In this document: piece after piece, positions 18,991 through 28,140 of the stretch
Layout: every line of letters begins with the position of its first letter
How positions within the stretch are numbered: position 1 is the stretch's first letter
Assembly: GCF_029023865.1 (NCBI RefSeq)
Contig: NZ_CP118969.1
Coordinates: 2,046,001 to 2,110,000 of the forward strand
Direction of reading: 5' to 3'
DNA: 64,000 bases
DNA from: Lactococcus lactis
GTDB taxonomy: Bacteria; Bacillota; Bacilli; Lactobacillales; Streptococcaceae
Translations under genes and position numbers: made by a program
The notes under the pieces: model-generated
What the model was told of the DNA's origin: nothing
Databases searched by the model: none
Seen by the model: only the letters and a program-made list of their open reading frames with translations

Positions 18991-19644
18991 ATGACAGTGC
19001 TAGTATTAGCTGGAACAATCGGAGCAGGAAAAAGCTCTTTAACTGAGATGTTGGCGGAGGAATTGAAAACACAAGCTTTTTATGAGAGTGTTGACGATAA
19101 TAAAGTTTTGCCATTATTCTATGAGAACCCTCAAAAATATGCCTTCTTATTACAAATATACTTTTTAAATAAGCGATTTGATTCAATCAAAAGAGCCTTG
19201 TCTGATAATAATAATGTATTAGACCGCTCGATTTATGAAGATAGTCTGCTTTTTCATTTGAACGCCGATTTAGGACGAGCAGATGAAACGGAAGTCGAGG
19301 TTTATGATGACTTACTTAACAATATGTTGGAAGAAATTGATAGTTTATCTTTCAAAAAAAGGCCTGATTTACTCATTCATGTCAAAGTTTCTTTTGATAA
19401 AATGCTAGAAAGAATCAAAAAAAGAAGACGTCAATTTGAACAATTGGAATACGATCCAAGTTTATATGACTACTATAAAGAATTAAATAGCAGATATGAT
19501 ACTTGGTTTGAAGACTTTGATATTTGTCCCAAAATCCAAATTGATGGCGATAAATATGATTTTGTGGAGGACGAACAATCAAAAATTCATGTTTTGCAAC
19601 AAATCAAAGAAAAATTAAAAGAAATTGAAGGAGAAAATAATTAA
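18991..19644 (+). CDS. Deoxynucleoside kinase (deoxyadenosine/deoxyguanosine type)
   Basis: 217 aa. P-loop AGTIGAGKSSL at residues 7-17, DRSIYED (about residue 75) matching the ERS/DRS motif of the dNK family, and the lid KKRRRQFE (about 148). It phosphorylates salvaged deoxynucleosides with ATP. It is first in a three-gene operon whose last gene, nucleoside deoxyribosyltransferase, exchanges bases on deoxyribose, so together they recycle deoxynucleosides. Substrate preference cannot be read from sequence. Confidence 0.88.
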   Translation: MTVLVLAGTIGAGKSSLTEMLAEELKTQAFYESVDDNKVLPLFYENPQKYAFLLQIYFLNKRFDSIKRALSDNNNVLDRSIYEDSLLFHLNADLGRADETEVEVYDDLLNNMLEEIDSLSFKKRPDLLIHVKVSFDKMLERIKKRRRQFEQLEYDPSLYDYYKELNSRYDTWFEDFDICPKIQIDGDKYDFVEDEQSKIHVLQQIKEKLKEIEGENN

Positions 19645-20198
19645 TGAATGTCACCGTCTTTCTTTCTTCAAGAGATGGAAAAAATCCAATCTATAAAGAT
19701 ACAAGCGAAAAATTAGGAATATTACTTGCTAAATCAGGCCATACCCTCGTCTATGGTGGTTCCGAAGAAGGATGTATGGGAATGGTCTCAGATGCAGTCA
19801 TTCGTCATCAAGGTAAAGTTATTGCCGTTTATCCTGATGGAATTCTCCCTTTAGAACCACCTCGTCAAAATGCCAGTCAACTTTATTTAACAAGTGGAAT
19901 GGATGAGCGCAAACGTAAACTCATTGATTTAGGAGAAGCTTTTGTCATTTTAGCTGGTGGATTTGGGACAATGGAAGAAAGTTTTCAACTTTTAACTGAG
20001 ATGTCTATCAACCAAACCGCTGTCCGCCCAGTCATTTTTGTTGGTCGAAAATTTTATCAACCTCTTTTTGACCTACTGCGCTTGCAACTTAAGGAAGGAA
20101 TGATTTCTAAAGAAGTCATAGATGCCATTTCTCTTGTTGATACCGCCGAAGAAACCATAGAATTATTAGGAGATTTGAAACTTGAACAAGTTGTTTAA
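19644..20198 (+). CDS. LOG-family Rossmann-fold protein (TIGR00730; nucleotide phosphoribohydrolase-like)
   Basis: 184 aa. Motifs: LVYGGSEEGCMGMVSDA and LAGGFGTMEE, the latter the family PGGxGTxxE motif with Ala in place of Pro. Related proteins release the base from nucleoside monophosphates. The ATG overlaps the kinase stop, so it is coupled. It fits a nucleoside salvage operon. The old name 'lysine decarboxylase' for this family is not supported. Confidence 0.85.
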   Translation: MNVTVFLSSRDGKNPIYKDTSEKLGILLAKSGHTLVYGGSEEGCMGMVSDAVIRHQGKVIAVYPDGILPLEPPRQNASQLYLTSGMDERKRKLIDLGEAFVILAGGFGTMEESFQLLTEMSINQTAVRPVIFVGRKFYQPLFDLLRLQLKEGMISKEVIDAISLVDTAEETIELLGDLKLEQVV

Positions 20199-20661
20199 TC
20201 AAGCAGTTAACGTTTACCTTGCCGCACCATTTTTTAGTGAAAGTCAAATAAAAAAAGTTGAACTTTTAGAAAATGCACTTTCAAAAAATAAAACAGTAGC
20301 AAACTTTTTTAGCCCAATGAGATGTCAACATCCTGAATCTTTACCACAAGAAGTTGAAGCTTTTACCCCTGAATGGGCCAAAGCGACAATGGAAAATGAT
20401 GTAAATGAGGTAAATAAAGCAGATATCATTGTTGCAATTGTTGATTTCGATCATCAAGATACTGATTCTGGAACAGCTTGGGAGCTTGGCTACGCCATTG
20501 CTTTAGAAAAACCAACCTATCTTATTCGTTTTGAAGATACTATTCCAGCAAATATAATGCTCACTGAGCGAAATAGAGCTTTCTTCACCCAGATTGAACA
20601 AGTTGAAGAATATGATTTTTTAGAGTCTAAACTAATCCCATATAGTGGAAAATACCAATAG
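20182..20661 (+). CDS. Nucleoside 2-deoxyribosyltransferase
   Basis: 159 aa, the usual length. The N-terminal VNVYLAAPFF loop, the ENDVNEVNKADIIVAI segment and DSGTAWELGYA, with the catalytic Glu expected in the conserved region near residue 98, match lactobacillal NDT enzymes. It transfers 2-deoxyribose between purine and pyrimidine bases. It starts 17 bases inside the preceding gene. Confidence 0.9.
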   Translation: MNKLFNQAVNVYLAAPFFSESQIKKVELLENALSKNKTVANFFSPMRCQHPESLPQEVEAFTPEWAKATMENDVNEVNKADIIVAIVDFDHQDTDSGTAWELGYAIALEKPTYLIRFEDTIPANIMLTERNRAFFTQIEQVEEYDFLESKLIPYSGKYQ

Positions 20662-20776
20662 TAAAGAGATAAGTACCTGCTTATTTTTATCTTCTCCTTT
20701 ATATATAAAATTTGAAATTTGTCATAATTTGTACTATACTATAGGCGGATAGAAAATAATGGAAAGAAGCGTAAAT

Positions 20777-20959
20777 ATGAAACTTATTGTCACACTTTTT
20801 TGGTCGCTTGCTCTTGGACAAGTTGTAGGTTATGTTGCAACTGCTCTTGCTGGCGTTCCAGACCCTGAACTTTGGACAACGATTATCTCGCTTATCTTTG
20901 GTCTTTTTGTATATCTTTTCCAAGCTGTAGCTGTGGAAAAAGAGGCTAAAGCAAACTAA
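20777..20959 (+). CDS. DUF2929 family small membrane protein
   Basis: 60 aa from MKLIVTLFWS. The ATG at 20777 is preferred over 20759 because GAAAGAAG is then correctly spaced. Two membrane helices (4-26 and 33-52) with a short loop, as in the YjzD/DUF2929 family of Firmicutes. Function unknown. Single gene with its own terminator. Confidence 0.8.
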   Translation: MKLIVTLFWSLALGQVVGYVATALAGVPDPELWTTIISLIFGLFVYLFQAVAVEKEAKAN

Positions 20960-21006
20960 ATTACTGATATTTTATCAGGTTCTTTCGCTAAAAAGTGTTT
21001 GAAAAT

Positions 21007-21038
21007 AAAAACTCTTGCTCTGCAGGAGTTTTTATTTT
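21007..21038 (+). terminator. Terminator after the DUF2929 gene
   Basis: ACTC-t-TGC-tct-GCA-g-GAGT stem with A-run before and TTTTTATTTT after. Confidence 0.75.
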
Positions 21039-21049
21039 AGTCCTGAGGC

Positions 21050-21306
21050 TTGCAAATTTCTTAAAATACCTTATAATTTAATATGGACATATTTAAACTG
21101 TCCTTTAAAAACCTAAATGAAAGGAGAGCGCTCAAGCTTTGAAAGGTCGACCCAAACCCGCAATTATTATGATTACTTATTCTGTCAAATTGACCAAGAG
21201 TAGATTGGCGCTCTTCTTGTGCCAACTTTTTGATTTTAATTCAAAAAACTTGACCCATTTCACAAAATAAGAAATTAGATTTTACAAGCTTGAACCATGC
21301 TATAAA
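21050..21306 (+). promoter_or_regulatory. Structured leader of the DUF1003 gene with a 28-codon upstream ORF
   Basis: Promoter TTGCAA (21050-21055), 16 bases, TATAAT (21072-21077). The RNA would begin with a small hairpin GGACA/TGTCC (21084-21102). A 28-codon ORF follows at 21117-21203 (starts MKGERSSFER). AGAGCGC at 21123 can pair with GCGCTCT at 21208, closing an 80-base structured domain. A further hairpin lies near 21228-21250. The DUF1003 start has no obvious ribosome-binding site. No known riboswitch class was recognised. Confidence 0.55.
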
Positions 21307-22179
21307 ATGGCTCCAACTCCAATTAATAAAAATAAAGTCGTCTGTCTTGTTAACGGTCGTGTTCATCGCCGGTCAGGAGGAGATTTCCTTGAGAATCTTG
21401 ACCCTAGCCTTCAAACCGTTATCATGCGCGATTACCCAGAAGCAACCAGTCATGATTTCATCTGTAATGAACATCAGGTTAAATTCCGTTTGGAGGTCTT
21501 AGATACCCTTTTTCATCTTGACCTGCAAAAAAACTTTACCGTTAATGATTTACTTAATGAAGAATTAACTAAGGCAAATTTTGAGATTCATGACGTGGAA
21601 GAACAACTTCAAACCCAAGAAACTATCGGTGAACGTGTGGCTGATAAAGTTACTGAATTTGTCGGTTCGTGGGCTTTCATTCTAACTTATCTTGGAATTT
21701 TAGTCGTTTGGATGTTTGTTAATGTTTCTGGTATTTTCGGAGTCGAGTGGGATAAATATCCATTCATTCTCCTCAACCTTTTTCTATCGATTACGGCCGC
21801 AATGCAAGCCCCTTTGATTATGATGAGTCAAAATCGTGCTGCACACCATGACCGCTTGTCTGCTAAAAATGACTTCCAAGTCAATGTTAAATCAGAAAAA
21901 GGGGTAGCTGCCCTCCATGAAAAACTTGACCATTTGATGATGGATGATCAAGCTTCAAATATGCAAATTCAAAAAATTCAAACCGAAATGCTTGGAGATA
22001 TCCAAATTCTTCTTAACGAAGTTTATCAACAAAACCAAGATATTCGTGAGCGTTTGGATGATGTCGAAGATCAACTTGATGATTTTGAAGAAACCTTTGA
22101 TAGTTTTGAAGAAACTCTTGACAGTATTGAAGAAAATACTGACGATGAGGAAGAAGAAGGCATGGCTAATTCTGATTAA
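21307..22179 (+). CDS. DUF1003 family membrane protein
   Basis: 290 aa. Soluble N-terminal part (1-105), two membrane helices (about 113-135 and 150-170) with the family signature FVGSWAFILTYLGILVVWMF and NLFLSITAAMQAPLIMMSQNRAAHHDR, then a long acidic coiled coil (205-285). DUF1003 proteins are often linked to magnesium or cation homeostasis, which is not proven. The ATG at 21307 has no good ribosome-binding site and the frame stays open for 12 codons upstream, so the start is uncertain. Confidence 0.85.
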   Translation: MAPTPINKNKVVCLVNGRVHRRSGGDFLENLDPSLQTVIMRDYPEATSHDFICNEHQVKFRLEVLDTLFHLDLQKNFTVNDLLNEELTKANFEIHDVEEQLQTQETIGERVADKVTEFVGSWAFILTYLGILVVWMFVNVSGIFGVEWDKYPFILLNLFLSITAAMQAPLIMMSQNRAAHHDRLSAKNDFQVNVKSEKGVAALHEKLDHLMMDDQASNMQIQKIQTEMLGDIQILLNEVYQQNQDIRERLDDVEDQLDDFEETFDSFEETLDSIEENTDDEEEEGMANSD

Positions 22180-22213
22180 AAAAGTCTGTTCAAATGAACA
22201 GGCTCTTTTTTTA
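22178..22213. terminator. Bidirectional terminator between DUF1003 and hicD
   Basis: CTGTTCA-aa-TGAACAG with flanking A-run and T-run; shared by convergent genes. Confidence 0.85.
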
Positions 22214-23125
22214 ACTAAAATAATCTATTTTTTCCTGAATTTCACAGACTGATTGTTTGAGCTTAACTTCTTCTTCAAAAGTTAAGGGAAATTTTACAAG
22301 GGCCTCTACTCCCTCTTTACCAATCAAAGCAGGGGTAGAGATATAGGATTTAAACTTTTCATCATAATGTGAACAGATAGCAATACTCTTAGCATCAGAA
22401 AGCACCAGATTCATCAGAGATACTGTTGCTGCAGCTATGGCAACATTAGTATAACCTTTCGTATTAAAGACAGCAAAGCCTCCTTGACGCGCTTTTTCTT
22501 CTAGGTCTTCTAAATCTAGATTTTTTTCTTTAGCAATCTCTAAAAAAGATTGTCCCCCAACTCTGACCGTTGACCAAGCGGTAAATTGTGAGTTTCCATG
22601 TTCTCCAAGGACATATCCTTCAATAGCCCGCCCATCAATCTTTAATGCTTTACTTACTTGTGCTTTCATTCTTGCAGTATCTAAATATGTTCCCGTTCCA
22701 ATAATATGACTTTGAGGGAGGTTCAGTAATTGAGAATAGAGATTGACAATCACATCATTTGGATTAGTTGTTGCAATCAGAATTCCTTTGAAATTAATTC
22801 TATTTAATTGCTCAGAAACTTCTTTAATTTCTGGAATATTTGCTTTTAATTCTGTAAAACGGTCTCCGCCAGGTTTGATTAGTTCAATATGGCCTAAGGT
22901 CGATAAAATGATATCGGCATTTACTAAATCAGTATATTCTCCAACATAAATTTTGACATAGAACGGCAAAAGAGAAAGGGCATCTAGCAGGTCTAGAACC
23001 TCTGCTTCAGCTTTTTCTCTTTTTTTATCAATAATGACCAACTCATCTACAAGACCTCCTTGAACAATATCAAGAGCCACCGTTGCTCCAACATGACCAC
23101 AACCAATTAGACCTACTTTACGCAT
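22211..23125 (-). CDS. hicD: L-2-hydroxyisocaproate dehydrogenase (LDH/MDH superfamily)
   Basis: 304 aa. N-terminal Rossmann fold GLIGCGHVGATVA. GTGTYLDTARM and GEHGNSQFTAWSTVRVGG carry the catalytic His (about residue 175) and the substrate-binding Arg residues. The STLGHIELI and GDRFTELK segments match lactobacillal L-HicDH better than classical lactate dehydrogenase. It reduces branched 2-oxo acids (for example from leucine) with NADH. Monocistronic. Confidence 0.85.
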   Translation of the reverse strand: MRKVGLIGCGHVGATVALDIVQGGLVDELVIIDKKREKAEAEVLDLLDALSLLPFYVKIYVGEYTDLVNADIILSTLGHIELIKPGGDRFTELKANIPEIKEVSEQLNRINFKGILIATTNPNDVIVNLYSQLLNLPQSHIIGTGTYLDTARMKAQVSKALKIDGRAIEGYVLGEHGNSQFTAWSTVRVGGQSFLEIAKEKNLDLEDLEEKARQGGFAVFNTKGYTNVAIAAATVSLMNLVLSDAKSIAICSHYDEKFKSYISTPALIGKEGVEALVKFPLTFEEEVKLKQSVCEIQEKIDYFS

Positions 23126-23224
23126 CTTTTCACCCCTTTTTCTTCAGATTTAAATTGAATCTATTATAATACAAAAAGTATGGGAAAACAAGCTATATTT
23201 TAAATATTCTGATTATTTAAAACA

Positions 23225-23257
23225 AATAAAGAACCTCCTAATCTCGGAGGTTTTTTA
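23225..23257 (-). terminator. pyrG terminator
   Basis: AACCTCC-gagatta-GGAGGTT on the minus strand with a T-rich tail, immediately after the pyrG stop codon. Confidence 0.8.
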
Positions 23258-23264
23258 GCCTATA

Positions 23265-24872
23265 TTATTTACTATTTTCAACCGCTACACGAATGAATTC
23301 TGTGTAGAGTTCTTCTGGACGGTTTGGACGTGATTGCAATTCTGGGTGATATTGACATGCCACGAAGAATTTTTTATCAGAAAGTTCAACGATTTCAACC
23401 AAACGGTTATCTGGTGAAACTCCTGAGAATACGAAACCAGCTTTTTCAAAGTCTTCACGGAATTTGTTATTGAATTCATAACGGTGACGGTGGCGACGTT
23501 GAACCACTTCAGCGTCATTGTAGGCTGCTTTAGCGCGTGAGCCATTTTTCAATTTAGCTGGGTAAAGTCCAAGACGTAGTGTTCCACCCATGTCTTCAAC
23601 ATCAACTTGGTCACGCATAATGTCAATGACTGGATATTTTGTTTCAGGGTCTAATTCAAATGAATGAGCTCCTTCAAGTCCAAGAACATTACGAGCGAAT
23701 TCAACTGCTGTCAATTGCATTCCAAGACAGATTCCAAGCATTGGAACGTCATTTTCACGCGCATATTTAATGGCTGCAATCTTACCTTCTGTGCCACGAT
23801 GACCAAATCCTCCAGGAACAATAATCCCTGCAGCATCACCAACAAGATCAGCAACATTTTCATCAGTTACATCATTAGCATTAACCCAGTTAATATCAAC
23901 TTCGGCATCAGATGAATAACCTGCATGTTTAAGCGCTTCAGTCACTGAAATATAAGCATCTGGTAATTCTACGTATTTACCAACCAAAGCAATTTTTACT
24001 TTTTTCTTGAGGTTCATGACATGGTCAACCATTGCTGACCATTCTGTCATATCTGCTTTTGGTGCATCAAGTTTTAAATGGTCACAAACGATTTGGTCCA
24101 TATTTTGTGCTTGAAGGTTCAATGGAATTTGGTATAAGTGTTCAACATCAAGCGATTGAATGACTGCTTCTGGTGCTACGTCACAGAACATCGCAATTTT
24201 ATCACGCATTTCTGTCGTGATTGGAACTTCACTACGTAATACGAGCATGTTAGCTTGGATACCATATTCACGAAGTGTCTTAGTCGCATTTTGGGCGATT
24301 TTAGTTTTCAATTCTCCAGCAGCACGCAAGTGAAGAATTGGAACAGTGTGAATGTACATGACGTTGTCCGCACCAACTTCGGCTTTCATTTGGCGTAAAG
24401 CTTCAATAAATGGCAAGCTTTCCATATCGCCAACCGTTCCACCAACTTCTGTGATAATGATATCTGCATCAGTTGTTGTTGCTGCACGTTTAATTTTTTC
24501 TTTCAACATGTTAGTCACATGCGGTACCATTTGGACAGTTGCTCCGAGATATTCTCCCTTACGTTCTTTACGAAGAATCTCACTGTAAACTTTACCGGAA
24601 GTAACATTTGAATATTTATTTAAATTGATGTCAATGAAACGTTCATAGTGACCAAGGTCAAGGTCAGTTTCAGCACCATCATCAGTAACAAAGACTTCAC
24701 CATGTTGATAAGGGCTCATTGTCCCTGGGTCGATGTTAAGGTATGGGTCAAATTTTTGGACAGTGACTTTAAGCCCACGATTTTTAAGCAAACGACCGAG
24801 CGATGCCGCTACGATCCCTTTACCCATTGACGAAGTACCACCACCAGTGACGAAAATATACTTAGTTGACAT
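23265..24872 (-). CDS. pyrG: CTP synthase
   Basis: 535 aa, full length. The synthetase domain (1-265) begins [17 protein letters not shown] with the P-loop and has [24 protein letters not shown]. The glutaminase domain (about 290-535) has the nucleophile Cys in GICLGMQ (about 380) and the His-x-Glu of YHPELQSRP. It makes CTP from UTP with glutamine and ATP. It is preceded by a CTP-sensing type attenuator. Confidence 0.97.
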   Translation of the reverse strand: MSTKYIFVTGGGTSSMGKGIVAASLGRLLKNRGLKVTVQKFDPYLNIDPGTMSPYQHGEVFVTDDGAETDLDLGHYERFIDINLNKYSNVTSGKVYSEILRKERKGEYLGATVQMVPHVTNMLKEKIKRAATTTDADIIITEVGGTVGDMESLPFIEALRQMKAEVGADNVMYIHTVPILHLRAAGELKTKIAQNATKTLREYGIQANMLVLRSEVPITTEMRDKIAMFCDVAPEAVIQSLDVEHLYQIPLNLQAQNMDQIVCDHLKLDAPKADMTEWSAMVDHVMNLKKKVKIALVGKYVELPDAYISVTEALKHAGYSSDAEVDINWVNANDVTDENVADLVGDAAGIIVPGGFGHRGTEGKIAAIKYARENDVPMLGICLGMQLTAVEFARNVLGLEGAHSFELDPETKYPVIDIMRDQVDVEDMGGTLRLGLYPAKLKNGSRAKAAYNDAEVVQRRHRHRYEFNNKFREDFEKAGFVFSGVSPDNRLVEIVELSDKKFFVACQYHPELQSRPNRPEELYTEFIRVAVENSK

Positions 24873-24909
24873 CTAAATCTCCTCTAATCTTTTTACAAAA
24901 CAGAAATAA

Positions 24910-24946
24910 CTGGGAAAAACAAAAACAGCTCCCCAGAGGGGAGCCT
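24910..24946 (-). promoter_or_regulatory. pyrG attenuator terminator
   Basis: Minus strand: GGCTCCCC-tct-GGGGAGC followed by TGTTTTTGTTTTT, between the promoter and the pyrG start. Attenuation of pyrG in response to CTP is established in L. lactis and Bacillus subtilis, where reiterated G addition at the GGGC start forms an antiterminator. Confidence 0.85.
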
Positions 24947-24979
24947 ACCGTTACTGATTTTTTATAATAAAAAACCAGT

Positions 24980-25019
24980 GCCCGAAAATAATTATATCTG
25001 ATTTTTCCTTTTTTGTCAA
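24980..25019 (-). promoter_or_regulatory. pyrG promoter with GGGC initial transcribed region
   Basis: TTGACA (25019-25014), 17 bases, TATAAT (24996-24991), with the predicted start in GGGC (24983-24980). A G-run start is the hallmark of the CTP-dependent mechanism. Confidence 0.88.
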
Positions 25020-25107
25020 AAGTCTGTTTTTTTATTTTTCATGAACCATTGTAATATCAGATTTTTTCTTTTTATTTGTATTAGAAGCTATAAGCTTCAC
25101 TTCTTTT

Positions 25108-26244
25108 TCAATTCAGAGCTTCTAAAAAATCTTCTTGTAAATTATTTTTAAATGCAATACCAAAATCTTCTAATACTTTTTGAAGCGCATATAGACTGTA
25201 AGCCACTTTATTTGGTCTCGCATTCTCTCCCATGTGCCCAATTCTTAAAACTTTACCTGCTAAATGATCAAATGATCCTGTGATCATCACTCGATAGTTC
25301 TCACGCATTTTCCTTAAGATTTCTTGATCATTCAGACCTTCTGGCACTTTAATAACAGAAACGGTGTTTGAATAGCCATTCTGCAAATAAAGTTCCAAAG
25401 GAGAATTTTCAATTGCTTGTCTTGTCGCATGACCAATCATCGCATGACGTTTCAAAATTTCTTGGTCGGCAAGAAGATTATCTATCGCTTGGTCTAATCC
25501 ATAGATATCAGAAATTGGCATGGTATATGGAAACCATTTTTTTTCATAATAATCTTTAAAAGTAAGGAGATTACAATAAAAACTTGCGATGGAGCTTTTT
25601 CTCTCTGTCATCACTTGATAAGCCTCTGTTGAAATAGATGCAATTGTTAAGCCTGGTGGAGCTGAAATCACTTTTTGAGAGCCACCAAGAGCGATGTCAA
25701 TTTGCCACTTATCAACTTGTAAATCTTCACCACCCATTGCCGCAACCGAATCAACAACGGTTAGAATTCCATATTTTTTTAAGAGAGGACAAATGCTTGA
25801 GAGGTCATTTAAGACGCCTGAGGGTGTATCACAATGAACGACTGTTGCATATTTAAAGTCATGGTCTTTTTCTAAAAATTTTTCTAGAATTTCTAAGGAA
25901 AATGCTTCTTTTCCTGAACTCTCCAGTAGAATTGCTTCACCTCCGTAAAGCTCAATGAAATCACTAAAGCCATGACCAAAAATACCATTATCAAGCACAA
26001 GTACGCGGTCACCTTTTTCGGTTAACGAAGCACAAGCCGCTTCCAATCCTAAAATTCCTTCACCAGCTAAAACTCTGACATCGTTTTTGGTTTTTAAAAA
26101 TTGAGCAAGTTTACTACAAGTTTTTTTGTAAAAGTCATAAAAGGCTAAATCAATATCCGGATTCGTTGTTGCCTTTGCTCTTGCTAATCGTACATTTTCA
26201 GCCACCTCAGTTGGACCTGGGGTCATGATTAACATCTCTTTCAT
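25108..26244 (-). CDS. Class V aminotransferase (alanine-glyoxylate aminotransferase-like)
   Basis: 378 aa. The N-terminal MTPGPTEV motif and SQKVISAPPG with the PLP lysine (about residue 192) place it in the serine-pyruvate/alanine-glyoxylate class V family. The VVDSVAAMGGEDL segment holds the PLP-binding Asp. The exact amino donor is unknown. It is the last gene of an operon with UPF0340, an ECF S-component and a pyridoxine/HMP kinase; a PLP enzyme next to B6-related genes may be meaningful. Confidence 0.85.
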   Translation of the reverse strand: MKEMLIMTPGPTEVAENVRLARAKATTNPDIDLAFYDFYKKTCSKLAQFLKTKNDVRVLAGEGILGLEAACASLTEKGDRVLVLDNGIFGHGFSDFIELYGGEAILLESSGKEAFSLEILEKFLEKDHDFKYATVVHCDTPSGVLNDLSSICPLLKKYGILTVVDSVAAMGGEDLQVDKWQIDIALGGSQKVISAPPGLTIASISTEAYQVMTERKSSIASFYCNLLTFKDYYEKKWFPYTMPISDIYGLDQAIDNLLADQEILKRHAMIGHATRQAIENSPLELYLQNGYSNTVSVIKVPEGLNDQEILRKMRENYRVMITGSFDHLAGKVLRIGHMGENARPNKVAYSLYALQKVLEDFGIAFKNNLQEDFLEALN

Positions 26245-26787
26245 TTATTTGTACCTCGCACGTTCTCCACCAATGAGTTTAGGACGTGATTTAAGAGCTG
26301 TTACATGAGCGCCACCAAGTTCTCTTAAAATTGGGCGAACGGGAATTTGGACGTGTTTTACGTGCATTCCAATACTAGTATCACCAATATCTAAACCGGC
26401 GTTGGCAACAATATGTTCTACCTCAACTGGAGATTTAAAGAGTTGGTAGGCGGCAACTTGACCACTTCCACCAGCGTGGAGTTGCGGAATCACAGAAACG
26501 ATTTCCCAGTCTTTTTTTTCGGCTAATTCCTCTTCAATGAGTAAGGCACGATTAAGATGTTCACATGCTTGGACCGCCAGATAAATTCCTTTGTCTGACA
26601 AGGTCTTGTGTATGACAGAAACAATGACCTGACCGATTTCACTAGAACTGGCATGGCCAATTAAACCACCATTTACTTCTGATGAAGATAAACCAAGAAC
26701 AAAGACTTGACCAGCTTTAATTTCTGTTTGTTTTATGACATCATCGATAATGACTTGTGTGTCTTTTTTAAGCTTTTCTAAATCCAT
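26245..26787 (-). CDS. UPF0340 family protein (YwlG-like)
   Basis: 180 aa. [22 protein letters not shown] and [16 protein letters not shown] are the family signatures. Function is not established. TAAATG overlap with the aminotransferase gene and 20-base overlap with the ECF gene show tight coupling. Confidence 0.9.
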   Translation of the reverse strand: MDLEKLKKDTQVIIDDVIKQTEIKAGQVFVLGLSSSEVNGGLIGHASSSEIGQVIVSVIHKTLSDKGIYLAVQACEHLNRALLIEEELAEKKDWEIVSVIPQLHAGGSGQVAAYQLFKSPVEVEHIVANAGLDIGDTSIGMHVKHVQIPVRPILRELGGAHVTALKSRPKLIGGERARYK

Positions 26788-27259
26788 TTAAAATACCTGT
26801 CCTTTCAATGAGCGGGCTCAAGACTTTTGCTAAAGCAAAGCCAACCACAACTTGAATAATATTTACCCAAAGTCCCGCAATGGCTGAACCCCAGCCATAC
26901 ATTAATCCACCAACAATAAAATATCCTCCAACCATAAAGACAAGACTGAGCAAAAAGTTAAGCCATTTGTATCTTGTCAATCCTGCGAGATAGCCTTGCC
27001 CGCCATGAATAATTAAGCTGAAAAACATGTAGTTACTGTAGCCTGCAGTCAAATCAAGTAGAAAGGCTGCAAAGCCCCCAATTATTGCCGCCTCTCGTTT
27101 ACCAAATAGAAAGACTGCTGTATAAATTCCGACATCCAAAAGAGTTAATATATTACCGGCTGAACCTGGAATAGGGAAGGTAAATAGGCGACCTAGAACA
27201 AAAGTGACTGCTGTCCAAATCGCAAGTAAAGTTAATTTTTTGATATTTCTGTTGTCCAT
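26768..27259 (-). CDS. ECF transporter S-component, probably vitamin B6 or HMP specific
   Basis: 163 aa from ATG 27259, which has AGGAG 9 bases upstream; the ATG at 27268 directly abuts the same AGGAG and is less likely. Five or six membrane helices; [22 protein letters not shown] and [20 protein letters not shown] are typical of small S-components. It would bind its vitamin and use a shared EcfAA'T module encoded elsewhere. The next gene upstream is a pyridoxine/hydroxymethylpyrimidine kinase, which gives the substrate hint. Confidence 0.8.
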   Translation of the reverse strand: MDNRNIKKLTLLAIWTAVTFVLGRLFTFPIPGSAGNILTLLDVGIYTAVFLFGKREAAIIGGFAAFLLDLTAGYSNYMFFSLIIHGGQGYLAGLTRYKWLNFLLSLVFMVGGYFIVGGLMYGWGSAIAGLWVNIIQVVVGFALAKVLSPLIERTGILNGFRKA

Positions 27260-27307
27260 GAGTTTCATCTCCTACTTTTCCTAGAAGTTTGGTTTACTTT
27301 TGGAAAT

Positions 27308-28096
27308 TTATTTTTTATTTTGAAAAACACCATATTCATTTGCATTTTGAATGGCTTGATAAACGAAGTCTTTTGCATTCTTGACTGAATCTTTAAAGAG
27401 GTGATTATAAGCCATATTAGCCGCAATCGATGAAGCAAAGGTACAACCTGCTCCGTTGTTATTATTTTCTATAATCGGGCTTGATAATTCATAAAAAGCT
27501 TTTCCATCATAAGCAAGGTCAATGGCTTGTTTTTGGTCAAATCGATTTCCTCCTTTGATGACGACATTTTTTGCTCCAAAATCATGCAAAAGTTTGGCTG
27601 CTTCTTTCATCTCTGATTTACTTTTTACTGACAGCCCTGTCAGTATTTCTGCTTCTTTGAGATTCGGGGTAATTACAGTCGCCAAAGGAAAGAGTTGGCT
27701 GATGAAAAGGTCACGCATTTCATTGACCGAATAGTCAGCATTTTCTTTAAAAACAATGACTGGGTCTAATATAATTGGAGTATCAGATTTCACTGACAGA
27801 GCTGTCAGCCAGTTTTTGGTCAGTTCAAGTATTTCTTTATTGGGTAATAGTCCTATTTTTATGGCTGAAAAGTCCACATCGCTTAAACTTTCCAACTCTT
27901 CTTGAAAGAGTTCTTTTTCTACTGGATGAACAAAAAATTTATCTTCTTTGACAGTTACAATGCTTGTTAAGGCGCAAAAGCCATAAAGCCCATTGGCTGC
28001 AAAAGTCGCTAAATCAGCTTGCATCCCGCCTCCGGATAGGATATCTGAACCTGCAATTGTTAGAATTTTTTTGCTTTCATTTAAATTCTTTGGCAT
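27308..28096 (-). CDS. Pyridoxine/hydroxymethylpyrimidine kinase (PdxK/ThiD family)
   Basis: 262 aa. Ribokinase fold with the N-terminal TIAGSDILSGGGMQADLATFAA, DPVI (about residue 112) and the anion-hole NNNGAGCTFASSIAANM near the C-terminus (a GAGC variant of the usual GTGD/GTGC). It traps imported B6 vitamer or HMP by phosphorylation. Two CTGACAG-N2-CTGTCAG palindromes lie inside the gene and encode near-identical peptides LTGLSVKS and LTALSVKS. Confidence 0.85.
   Translation of the reverse strand: MPKNLNESKKILTIAGSDILSGGGMQADLATFAANGLYGFCALTSIVTVKEDKFFVHPVEKELFQEELESLSDVDFSAIKIGLLPNKEILELTKNWLTALSVKSDTPIILDPVIVFKENADYSVNEMRDLFISQLFPLATVITPNLKEAEILTGLSVKSKSEMKEAAKLLHDFGAKNVVIKGGNRFDQKQAIDLAYDGKAFYELSSPIIENNNNGAGCTFASSIAANMAYNHLFKDSVKNAKDFVYQAIQNANEYGVFQNKK
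27628..27643. repeat. ACTGACAG-CC-CTGTCAGT palindrome inside the kinase gene
   Basis: Perfect palindromic arms with a 2-base centre, in frame. A second copy at 27793-27808 (CTGACAG-ag-CTGTCAG) lies 165 bases away in the same gene. Confidence 0.8.
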
Positions 28097-28114
28097 CTTC
28101 TCTCCATTAATTTT

Positions 28115-28140
28115 ACTGACAGTAGCTTTTAGATGTCAGT
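28115..28140. repeat. ACTGACAG ... TGTCAGT inverted repeat at the truA-kinase junction
   Basis: Arms separated by 11 bases; the left arm is intergenic and the right arm includes the last codons and stop of truA. Confidence 0.65.

Noticed and set aside
19644-20198. Lysine decarboxylase
   Set aside because: The PGGxGTxxE-type Rossmann motif marks the LOG/TIGR00730 family; the decarboxylase name is a historical misannotation.
21050-21306. Known riboswitch before DUF1003 (yybP-ykoY, M-box, SAM, THF)
   Set aside because: Consensus sequences recalled for these classes are not present; kept only as an unclassified structured leader.
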